Origin: Mycobacterium spongiae
GTDB taxonomy: Bacteria; Actinomycetota; Actinomycetes; Mycobacteriales; Mycobacteriaceae
Direction: 5' to 3'
Assembly: GCF_018278905.1 (NCBI RefSeq)
Contig: NZ_CP046600.1
Location: 124,001-188,000 of the forward strand
Length of the DNA stretch: 64,000 nt
The notes below the pieces were generated by a model that did no database searches, was not told where the DNA came from, and saw only the letters and a list, made by a program, of their open reading frames with translations. The position numbers and the translations under genes are program-made. Positions 54,224 to 64,000 of this stretch are shown one piece after another; the first letter of the stretch is position 1, and every line of letters starts with the position of its first letter.

Positions 54224-57200
54224 TCAGGCGATGCCGCCCGTGCCGCCCGCGCCGGCGGTGCCGCCCGTGCCGCCACTGCCGCCGGTGCCGCCGACGGGAG
54301 GATCGCCGGGATCGCCCGGGCCTCCCGTACCGCCGGTCCCGCCGGGGTTGCTGCCGCCGATGCCGCCGTCGCCACCGTTGCCGCCGTCGCCGCCGGTTCC
54401 CCCGGTGCCGCCGCTGCCGGTACCGGAACCGCTGCCTCCGCTGCCACCTGAGGCGCCTACGGCACCGTTTCCGCCGTCGCCGCCGTCTCCGGGGTTTCCA
54501 CTCTGCTGGGCGTCGCCACCGTCGCCGCCGGCGCCGCCGGTGCCGCCCTTGCCGCCGTCGCCGCCGTCCCCGTCGCCGCCAGCGCCGGCGTCGCCGCCTT
54601 TGCCGCCGACGCCGGCCGCACCGCCGGCGCCTCCGGTACCGCCGGCCTCGCCGGGGGTGGCGCCGGAGCCGCGACCGTCACCCGCGCCGCCCGTGCCGCC
54701 GGTGCCGCCGATTCCGCCGGTTCCGCCGTCGCCGCCGCCGCTCCCGCCGGTCCCGCCCTCGCCACCGGCGCCAGCCGCGCCGCCCATCCCGCCGGTGCCG
54801 CCGTTCTGGCCGCCCTCGCCGCCGGTGCCGCCGGTGCCGCCGATACCGCCGGTTCCGCCGGTGCCGCCGTCGGTGCCGCCGGTCCCGCCGATCCCACCGG
54901 CTCCGCCAGCACCGCCTTGGCCGCCGGGGCCTTCACTTGAGCCGGAGCCGCCGAAGGGCCCGTCGCCGCCGACACCGCCGATACCTCCGGCACCGCCGGT
55001 ACCGCCAGTGCCCGCGCCGGCGCCGCCGGTACCGCCGGCGCCGCCAGTGCCGCCAATGCCGCCATTGCCAGACGGGACGCCGGGGAGTGAGCCGGAAGCG
55101 GGTCGGCTGCCGGCGCCGCCAGCGCCGGCAGCGCCGCCTTGGCCGCCGGTTCCCCCACCGATTCCGCCAATGCCGTCGCCGCCAGCGCCGCCGGCTCCGC
55201 CGTCGCCGCCCGCTCCACCGTCTGTTCCGGGTGTGCTCGTTCCGCTTACGGTGCCGCCGTTGGCGCCTTGGCCGCCGGCGCCGCCGATTCCGCCGGTCCC
55301 GCCGGTGCCATTGACGCTGCCGGCGCCAGCGGTGCCACCCGCACCGCCCGTACCGCCGTCGCCGGCGTCGCCGCCGTCTTGATTGGTGCCGCCGGTGCCG
55401 CCGTCGCCGCCTTGGCCGCCGATTCCGCCGGTTCCGCCGTCGCCGCCGGCGCCTTGGATGCCACCGGTACCGGCGCCCGCCAAACCGCCGTCGCCGCCAG
55501 TCCCGCCGGCGCCGCCGCTGGCGCCCTGGCCGCCGGTGCCGCCGCCGGCGGCACCGGCCGTACCGGCTGCGCCGGCGCCGCCGGTTCCGCCCTTGCCGCC
55601 TTGGCCGCCGTCACCGGAGCTGCCGTCGGCGCCCGCGGTCGATCCGGACCCGCCCGTACCGGCCGTGCCGCCGGCCCCGCCGGCCCCGCCGATGCCGCCC
55701 ACTCCGCCGGCTACGTCCGGTGTGGTGCTGAAGCTGCCGGTGCCGCCGGTGCCGCCTTGGCCGCCGGTGCCGGCATCGCCGCCTGCACCGCCGCTGCCGG
55801 TACCGGTGCCGGTGCCGCCGGTGCCGCCGGTGCCGCCGGTGCCGCCTTGGCCGCCCGCGCCACCGGTGCCACTGCCAACGCCAGTCTCACCTTGCTCGGC
55901 GTCACCACCGTCGCCCCCGAGGCCGCCGGTGCCGCCGTCGCCGCCTTTGCCGCCGTCGCCGTTGCCGCCGGCGCCGGCGTCGCCGCCCTTGCCTCCGGCG
56001 CCGGCCGCCCCGCCGGCGCCTCCGGCGCCGCCGGGGTCGCCGGGTTGGGCGACGACGCCCATTCGATCGTCGCCTCGGCCGCCGGTTCCGCCGGTTCCGC
56101 CCGTTCCGCCGTCGCCACCGTCACCGCCGCCGCTTCCGCCGGTCCCGCCGTCGCCGCCGGTGCCGGCCGCACCGCCTATCCCGCCGTCTCCGCCGAACGT
56201 TCCGGCGATGCCGCCGGCGCCGCCGTCACCGCCGATGCCGCCAGTGCCGCCGGCGCCGCCGTCGGTGCCGCCGGTCCCGCCGGCGCCGCCGTCGCCGCCA
56301 GCACCGCCTTGGCCGCCGGGGCCGTCACCGTTGTCCAGGCCAGTAGGACCGTTACCGCCGATACCTCCAATACCGCCGGCACCGCCGTTACCGCCGGTAC
56401 CGGCACCAGCGCCACCGGTACCGCCGGCGCCGCCGGTTCCGCCGCTGCCGCCAGTGCCGGCTAGGACGCCAGCGGACGAGCCGGGGGCGGGTTGGCCGCC
56501 GTTGCCGCCGTCACCGGCAGCGCCGCCTTGGCCGCCGGTTCCCCCACCGATGCCGCCGATGCCGTCGCCGCCGGCGCCGCCGGCTCCACCGGCGCCGCCG
56601 GCTCCACCGTCTGTTCCGGGTGTGCTCGTTCCTGTTGCGGCTCCGCCGTTGGCGCCTTGGCCGCCGGTGCCGCCGTCGCCGCCGTCGCCGCCGGTGCCGT
56701 TAACGCTGCCGGCGGCGGCGGCGCCACCCCCACCGCCGGTCCCTCCGGCGCCGCCGTCGCCACCGTCTTGATTGACGCCCCCGAGTCCGCCTTGGCCGCC
56801 GCCGCCGCCAGCACCGCCGGCGCCGCCATCGCCGCCGGCACCGCTAACGCTGCCGGTACCGGCGGTGCCACCCGCACCGCCGTCGCCGCCAGATCCGCCG
56901 ATTCCGCCATTCTGGGCGGTGCTGCCGTTTCCGCCGGTTCCGCCGGTTCCGCCGGTCCCGCCGATTCCGCCGTCGCCTCCGATGCCGTTAACGCTGCCGG
57001 CACCGGCGTTACCGCCCGCACCGCCGTCGCCGCCGGTTCCGCCGCTACCGCCATTTTGGCCGGTGGTGCCGTTTCCGCCCGCACCGCCGGTTCCGCCGGT
57101 TCCGCCGGCGCCGCCGTCGCCGCCGGCGCCTTGGATGCCACCGATACCGGCGCCCGCCAGACCGCCGGCCCCGCCGTTTCCGCCGGTTCCGCCGGTGGCG

Positions 57201-60200
57201 CCTTGGCCGCCGGTACCCCCTGCGGTGCCGCTGCCGCCGGCACCGCCGGCGCCGCCGGTTCCGCCGGTTCCGCCGTCGCCGGAGGAGCCGTCAGCTCCGG
57301 TGGTGGATCCGGTTCCGCCGAGGCCGGCGTCGCCACCGGTGCCGCCGATGCCGCCCTGACCCCCGCTACCTCCTGCGGTATTCGCGTTGGCGCTGTTGTC
57401 GGTTCCCGCGCCGCCGTCACCACCTTGGCCGCCGGTGCCGCCGTCACCGCCTTGGCCGCCGGCGCCTTGGATGCCGCCGGTACCGGCGCCGGCCGCGCCG
57501 CCGGTGCCGCCGGCTCCGCCGCTGCCGCCGGTGGCACCCTGGCCGCCGGTGCCGCCGCCGACCGCTCCAACTGCACCTTCGCCGCCGTCGCCGCCGTGGC
57601 CGCCGGCTCCACCGGAGCCGCCGTCACCCGAGGAGCCGGCGGCTCCGGTGGTGGATCCGGTGCCGCCTATGCCGGCGTCACCACCCACGCCGCCGTTGCC
57701 GCCTATACCGCCAGCGCCGCCGTTGCCGCTGCCGCTGCTGCCGTCGCCGCCGGTGCCGCCTTGGCCGCCGGTTCCGCCATCGCCGCCTTGGCCGCCGGCG
57801 CCTTGGCTGCCGCCGGTGCCGGTACCGGACGCGCCGCCGGCGCCGCCGGCTCCGCCAGCGCCGCCAGCGCCGCCAGTATCGCCGGCTCCGCCAGCGCCGC
57901 CACCGGTCGTCCCGGCGGTGCCGATGCCGCCGGCCCCGCCGTCGCCGCCGATACCACCTTGACCACCGTCGCCGGCGGACCCGTCGGCGCCCGCGGTGGA
58001 GCCGGTGCCGCCTTGGCCGGCGTCGCCGCCGGTGCCGCCGACGCCGCCTTTACCACCGGCCCCGCCGTCGGTGCCCGGGGTGGCGCTGTTGTCGGTGCCC
58101 GCACCACCTTGGCCACCAGCACCGCCGGTGCCGCCGTCGCCGCCTTGACCGCCGGCGCCTTGGGTGCCGCCGGCACCGAGGCCTGTCGCGCCCCCGGCTC
58201 CGCCGGTGCCGCCGGCACCGCCGGTGGCGCCTTGGCCGCCGTCGCCGCCACCACTGGTGCCGGCCGTGCCCGCACCACCGGCACCGCCGGTGCCACCGGT
58301 GCCGCCGACGCCGCCATCGCCGGCGTTGCCGTCAGTGCCCGCGGTGGAGCCGGTGCCGCCTTGGCCGGCGTCGCCGCCGGTGCCGCCGACGCCGCCTTTA
58401 CCGCCCACACCGCCGGCGGTGCCCGGGGTGGCGCTGTTGTCGGTGCCCGTTCCGCCGGTGCCACCTTGACCGCCGGTGCCGCCGTCGCCACCCGCACCGC
58501 CGGCGCCCTGGGTGCCGCCGGCACCGAGGCCGGTCGCCCCACCAGCACCGCCGGCCCCGCCAGCGCCGCCGGCCGCGCCCTGGCCGCCGTCGCCGCCATC
58601 GGCAGCCCCGACCGTGCCGGCTCCGCCCGCGCCGCCGGTGCCACCGGTGCCGCCGACGCCGCCATCACCCGCGGAGCCGTCAGTGCCCGCGGTGGAGCCG
58701 GTGCCGCCGAGGCCGGCGTCGCCGCCGGTGCCGCCGGTGCCGCCTTTACCGCCCACACCGCCGGCGGTGCCGTCGTTGGCGCTGTTATCGGTGCCGGCAC
58801 CACCAGCACCACCGATCCCGCCGGTGCCGCCGTCGCCACCCGCACCGCCCGCACCCTGGGTGCCGCCGGCACCGAGGCCGGTCGCCCCACCAGCACCGCC
58901 GGCCCCGCCAGCGCCGCCGGCCGCGCCCTGGCCGCCGTCGCCGCCATCGGCAGCCCCGACCGTGCCGGCTCCGCCCGCGCCGCCGGTGCCACCGGTGCCG
59001 CCGACGCCGCCATCACCGGCGGTACCCGCCGCGCCCGCGACCGAGCCGGTGCCGCCTTGGCCGGCGTCGCCGCCGGTGCCGCCGGTGCCGCCTTTACCGC
59101 CCACACCGCCGGCGGTGCCGTCGTTGGCGCTGTTATCGGTGCCGGCACCACCAGCACCACCGATCCCGCCGGTGCCGCCGTCGCCACCCGCACCGCCGGC
59201 GCCCTGGGTGCCGCCGGCACCGAGGCCGGTCGCGCCCCCGGCTCCGCCGGTGCCGCCGGCCCCGCCGGTCGCGCCTTGGCCGCCGGTACCGCCGCCGGTC
59301 GTGCCGGTGGTGCCGATGCCGCCGGTGCCGCCGGTGCCGCCCTGGCCGCCGGTGCCGCCGTCGCCGGCGTTGCCGTCGGTGCCGGCGGTGGAGCCGGTGC
59401 CGCCTTGGCCGGCGTCGCCGCCGGTGCCGCCGACGCCGCCTTTGCCGCCGGCGCCGCCGTTGGTGCCCGGGGTGGCGCTGTTGTCGGTGCCGGCACCCCC
59501 GGTGCCACCTTGGCCGCCGGTGCCGCCGTCGCCACCCGCGCCGCCGGCGCCTTGGGTGCCGCCGGCACCGAGGCCGGTCGCCCCACCGGCACCGCCGGTG
59601 CCGCCGGCCCCGCCGGTCGCGCCTTGGCCGCCGGTACCGCCGCCGGTCGTGCCGGTGGTGCCGATGCCGCCGGTGCCGCCGGTGCCGCCCTGGCCGCCGG
59701 TGCCGCCGTCGCCGGCGTTGCCGTCGGTGCCGGCGGTGGAGCCGGTGCCGCCTTGGCCGGCGTCGCCGCCGGTGCCGCCGATGCCGCCTTTGCCGCCGGC
59801 GCCGCCGTTGGTGCCCGGGGTGGCGCTGTTGTCGGTCCCGGCACCACCAGCACCGCCGATGCCGCCGGTGCCGCCGTCGCCACCCGCGCCGCCGGCGCCC
59901 TGGGTGCCGCCGGCACCGAGGCCGGTCGCCCCACCGGCACCGCCGGTGCCCGCCGTCGCCGCCGGTCGCGCCTTGGCCGCCGGTACCGCCGCCGGTCGTG
60001 CCGGTGGTGCCGATGCCGCCGGTGCCGCCGGTGCCGCCCTGGCCGCCGGTGCCGCCGTCGCCGGCGTTGCCGTCAGTGCCGGCGGTGGAGCCGGTGCCGC
60101 CTTGGCCGGCGTCGCCGCCGGTGCCGCCGATGCCGCCTTTGCCGCCGGCGCCGCCGTTGGTGCCCGGGGTGGCGCTGTTGTCGGTGCCGGCACCACCGGC

Positions 60201-63200
60201 ACCGCCGATGCCGCCGGTGCCGCCGTCGCCACCCGCACCGCCGGCGCCCTGGGTGCCGCCGGCACCGAGGCCGGTCGCCCCACCGGCACCCCCGGCCCGC
60301 CGTCGCCGCCGGCCGCGCCTTGGCCGCCGGTCCGCCATCGCGCGCCCACGGTGCCGGCACCGCCAGCCCGCCGGTGCCACCGTGCCGCCGACACCGCCAT
60401 CACCCGCGGACCCGTCAGCACCCGCCGCGGAGCCGGCGCCACCGGTGCCGGCCGCCCCACCGGTGCCGCCGATGCCGCCGACACCGCCGGCCCCGCCCGC
60501 GGTCCCGTCGTTGGCGCTGTTATCGGTCCCGGCACCACCTTGGCCACCAGCACCGCCGGTGCCGCCGTCGCCACCCGCACCGCCGGCGCCCTGGGTGCCG
60601 CCGGCACCGGTACCGGTCGCGCCGCCGGCACCCCCGGCACCGCCGTCGCCGCCGGCCGCGCCTTGGCCGCCGGTACCGCCATCGGCCGCGCCCACGGTGC
60701 CGGCACCACCGCACCGCCGGTGCCACCGTACCGCCGACACCGCCATCACCCGCGGACCCGTCAGCACCCGCCGCGGAGCCGGCGCCACCGGTGCCGGCCG
60801 CCCCACCGGTGCCGCCGATGCCGCCGACACCGCCGGCCCCGCCCGCGGTCCCGTCGTTGGCGCTGTTATCGGTCCCGGCACCACCTTGGCCACCAGCACC
60901 GCCGGTGCCGCCGTCGCCACCCGCACCGCCGGCACCCTGGGTGCCGCCGGCACCGGTACCGGTCGCGCCGCCGGCACCCCCGGCACCGCCGTCGCCGCCG
61001 GCCGCGCCTTGGCCGCCGGTACCGCCATCGGCCGCGCCCATGGTGCCGGCACCACCGGCACCGCCGGTGCCACCGATACCGCCGACACCGCCATCACCCG
61101 CGGACCCGTCAGCACCCGCCGCGGAGCCGGCGCCACCGGTGCCGGCCGCCCCACCGGTGCCGCCGATGCCGCCGACACCGCCGGCCCCGCCCGCGGTCCC
61201 GTCGTTGGCGCTGTTATCGGTCCCGGCACCACCTTGGCCACCAGCACCGCCGGTGCCGCCGTCGCCACCCGCACCGCCGGCGCCCTGGGTGCCGCCGGCA
61301 CCGGTACCGGTCGCGCCGCCGGCACCCCCGGCACCGCCGTCGCCGCCGGCCGCGCCTTGGCCGCCGGTACCGCCATCGGCCGCGCCCATGGTGCCGGCAC
61401 CACCAGCACCGCCGGTGCCACCGATACCGCCGACACCGCCATCACCCGCGGACCCGTCAGCACCCGCCGCGGAGCCGGCGCCACCGGTGCCGGCCGCCCC
61501 ACCGGTGCCGCCGATGCCGCCGGTGCCGCCGGCCCCGCCCGCGGTCCCGTCGTTGGCGCTGTTATCGGTGCCGGCACCCCCGGTGCCACCTTGGCCGCCG
61601 GTGCCGCCGTCGCCACCCGCACCGCCGGCGCCCTGGGTGCCGCCGGCACCGGTACCGGTCGCGCCGCCGGCACCCCCGGCACCGCCGTCGCCGCCGGCCG
61701 CGCCTTGGCCGCCGGTACCGCCATCGGCCGCGCCCACGGTGCCCGCACCACCGGCACCGCCGGTGCCACCGATACCGCCGACACCGCCATCACCCGCGGA
61801 CCCGTCAGCACCCGCCGCGGAGCCGGCGCCACCGGTGCCGGCCGCCCCACCGGTGCCGCCGATGCCGCCGACACCGCCGGCCCCGCCCGCGGTCCCGTCG
61901 TTGGCGCTGTTATCGGTCCCGGCACCACCTTGGCCACCAGCACCGCCGGTGCCGCCGTCGCCACCCGCACCGCCGGCACCCTGGGTGCCGCCGGCACCGG
62001 TACCGGTCGCGCCGCCGGCACCCCCGGCACCGCCGTCGCCGCCGGCCGCGCCTTGGCCGCCGGTACCGCCATCGGCCGCGCCCACGGTGCCCGCACCACC
62101 AGCACCGCCGGTGCCACCGTACCGCCGACACCGCCATCACCCGCGGACCCGTCAGCACCCGCCGCGGAGCCGGCGCCACCGGTGCCGGCCGCCCCACCGG
62201 TGCCGCCGATGCCGCCGACACCGCCGGCCCCGCCCGCGGTCCCGTCGTTGGCGCTGTTATCGGTCCCGGCACCACCTTGGCCACCAGCACCGCCGGTGCC
62301 GCCGTCGCCACCCGCACCGCCGGCACCCTGGGTGCCGCCGGCACCGGTACCGGTCGCCCCACCGGCACCCCCGGCACCGCCGTCGCCGCCGGCCGCGCCT
62401 TGGCCGCCGGTACCGCCATCAGCCGCACCCACGGTGCCCGCACCACCAGCACCGCCGGTGCCACCGATACCGCCGACACCGCCATCACCCGCGGACCCGT
62501 CAGCACCCGCCGCGGAGCCGGCGCCACCGGTGCCGGCCGCCCCACCGGTGCCGCCGATGCCGCCGACACCGCCGGCCCCGCCCGCGGTCCCGTCGTTGGC
62601 GCTGTTATCGGTCCCGGCACCACCTTGGCCACCAGCACCGCCGGTGCCGCCGTCGCCACCCGCACCGCCGGCACCCTGGGTGCCGCCGGCACCGGTACCG
62701 GTCGCGCCGCCGGCACCCCCGGCACCGCCGTCGCCGCCGGCCGCGCCTTGGCCGCCGGTACCGCCATCGGCCGCGCCCACGGTGCCCGCACCACCAGCAC
62801 CGCCGGTGCCACCGATACCGCCGACACCGCCATCACCCGCGGACCCGTCAGCACCCGCCGCGGAGCCGGCGCCACCGGTGCCGGCCGCCCCACCGGTGCC
62901 GCCGATGCCGCCGACACCGCCGGCCCCGCCCGCGGTCCCGTCGTTGGCGCTGTTATCGGTCCCGGCACCACCTTGGCCACCAGCACCGCCGGTGCCGCCG
63001 TCGCCACCCGCACCGCCGGCACCCTGGGTGCCGCCGGCACCGGTACCGGTCGCGCCGCCGGCACCCCCGGCACCGCCGTCGCCGCCGGCCGCGCCTTGGC
63101 CGCCGGTACCGCCATCGGCCGCGCCCACGGTGCCCGCACCACCAGCACCGCCGGTGCCACCGTCACCGCCGACACCGCCATCACCCGCGGACCCGTCAGC

Positions 63201-64000
63201 ACCCGCCGCGGAGCCGGCGCCACCGGTGCCGGCCGCCCCACCGGTGCCGCCGATGCCGCCGACACCGCCGGCCCCGCCCGCGGTCCCGTCGTTGGCGCTG
63301 TTATCGGTCCCGGCACCACCTTGGCCACCAGCACCGCCGGTGCCGCCGTCGCCACCCGCACCGCCGGCACCCTGGGTGCCGCCGGCACCGGTACCGGTCG
63401 CGCCGCCGGCACCCCCGGCACCGCCGTCGCCGCCGGCCGCGCCTTGGCCGCCGGTACCGCCATCGGCCGCGCCCACGGTGCCCGCACCACCAGCACCGCC
63501 GGTGCCACCGTCACCGCCGACACCGCCATCACCCGCGGACCCGTCAGCACCCGCCGCGGAGCCGGCGCCACCGGTGCCGGCCGCCCCACCGGTGCCGCCG
63601 ATGCCGCCGACACCGCCGGCCCCGCCCGCGGTCCCGTCGTTGGCGCTGTTATCGGTCCCGGCACCACCTTGGCCACCAGCACCGCCGGTGCCGCCGTCGC
63701 CACCCGCACCGCCGGCACCCTGGGTGCCGCCGGCACCGGTACCGGTCGCGCCGCCGGCACCCCCGGCACCGCCGTCGCCGCCGGCCGCGCCTTGGCCGCC
63801 GGTACCGCCATCGGCCGCGCCCACGGTGCCCGCACCACCAGCACCGCCGGTGCCACCGTCACCGCCGACACCGCCATCACCCGCGGACCCGTCAGCACCC
63901 GCCGCGGAGCCGGCGCCACCGGTGCCGGCCGCCCCACCGGTGCCGCCGATGCCGCCGACACCGCCGGCCCCGCCCGCGGTCCCGTCGTTGGCGCTGTTAT
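54224..64000 (-). CDS. very large PGRS-type protein, 3' part (5' end outside window), frame broken at several points
   Basis: The Gly-rich frame ([27 protein letters not shown] at the end) is read on the minus strand from the right edge to the TGA at 54224-54226, at least 9.7 kb and about 3,250 codons. No PE domain is in view, so calling it PE_PGRS is inferred from the repeats. From ~59.94 kb to the stop the frame is open. To the right, base losses and one gain (near 59,951; 60,290-60,405; 60,709-60,731; 62,119) throw it into Ala/Pro or Arg frames. The losses may be assembly errors or real decay. Confidence 0.8.
54509..56790 (-). repeat. 1,389-bp-offset internal duplication in the large PGRS gene
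   Basis: Segments from 54,509 to about 55,400 recur 1,389 bp to the right (55,898 to about 56,790). Four anchors keep exactly this offset: 54,509/55,898, 54,591/55,980, 55,141/56,530 and 55,305/56,694. The offset is 463 codons, and the copies have diverged but stay in frame. Confidence 0.75.
58073..64000 (-). repeat. 348-bp (116-codon) tandem repeat array
   Basis: A marker around TTGGCGCTGTTATCGG or TGGCGCTGTTGTCGG recurs every 348 bp from 58,073 to the right edge (18 marks). Units from about 60.4 kb rightward are almost identical; those at 58.0-60.3 kb are close variants carrying NSATPGT or NSANDGT. Each unit encodes 116 residues beginning near GTDNSAN and containing [13 protein letters not shown]. 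Related, more diverged units reach to about 57.4 kb. Confidence 0.92.

Noticed and set aside
58073..64000. CRISPR or satellite-like non-coding array
   Set aside because: The 348-bp units are multiples of three, encode the Gly-rich PGRS frame and have no spacer/repeat structure.

Overview
The window is high-GC DNA from a slow-growing Mycobacterium. The evidence is three PE_PGRS-type genes, a VapBC pair of the VapBC46 type, CYP125-, FadD2- and CtaD-like proteins, Cdh, and the zinc-independent ribosomal protein set with Mrf. I would place it near the M. kansasii / M. marinum / M. gordonae kind of environmental or opportunistic slow grower, but the sequence alone does not fix the species. No rRNA, tRNA, CRISPR array, insertion sequence or prophage was seen.

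Layout, left to right. 1-1.35 kb: 5' part of a PE_PGRS gene (minus). 2-13 kb: single metabolic and regulatory genes: a ZIP-type metal transporter, an S9 peptidase, a WYL regulator divergent from a maleylpyruvate-isomerase-like gene with a clear inverted-repeat operator, a DUF1772 membrane protein, an acyl-CoA ligase followed by the relic of a second one, VapBC, a TcuA-like flavoprotein and a decamer-repeat protein. 13-18.6 kb: a Pro-rich exported protein, a 2TM protein with a methyltransferase, an NAD-binding protein, an amidohydrolase and a MalY/PatB-type C-S lyase. 18.7-22.1 kb: a tight operon of tandem universal stress protein, Kef-type antiporter and CDP-diacylglycerol pyrophosphatase.

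22.2-27.3 kb is a zinc-starvation locus. It has a CobW/COG0523 GTPase, a PAP2 phosphatase, and a bidirectional block with two Zur-box-like palindromes. That block drives rpmB2-rpmG1-rpsN2-rpsR2 plus a small Cys-containing protein one way, and mrf-rpmE2 the other way. Loss of zinc would swap zinc-binding ribosomal proteins for Cys-poor paralogues and recruit a hibernation factor.

27.4-42.7 kb holds an LtrA protein and three TetR-controlled modules, each with a visible palindrome: (i) TetR / AhpD-like / SDR; (ii) TetR / CYP125-like P450 / FadD2-like ligase / cupin, divergent from a bacterial steroid 5-alpha-reductase-like membrane enzyme, which looks like a sterol or steroid module; (iii) NDH-2-like flavoprotein / TetR / HXXEE protein / NAD-binding protein / DUF2867 protein, translationally coupled. 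42.9-53.2 kb: a CtaD-like oxidase subunit I without the other subunits, a membrane-anchored protein, a complete 632-residue PE_PGRS gene, ThrE, a GlxA-type AraC regulator, an HNH protein with an altered motif, and a thiolase with its DUF35 partner.

54.2-64 kb is one very large PGRS-type coding region (minus, 5' end outside the window). Its right half is a near-perfect 348-bp (116-residue) tandem array. Clusters of one-base lesions break the frame there, either a true decay or gene-conversion signature or an assembly artefact.
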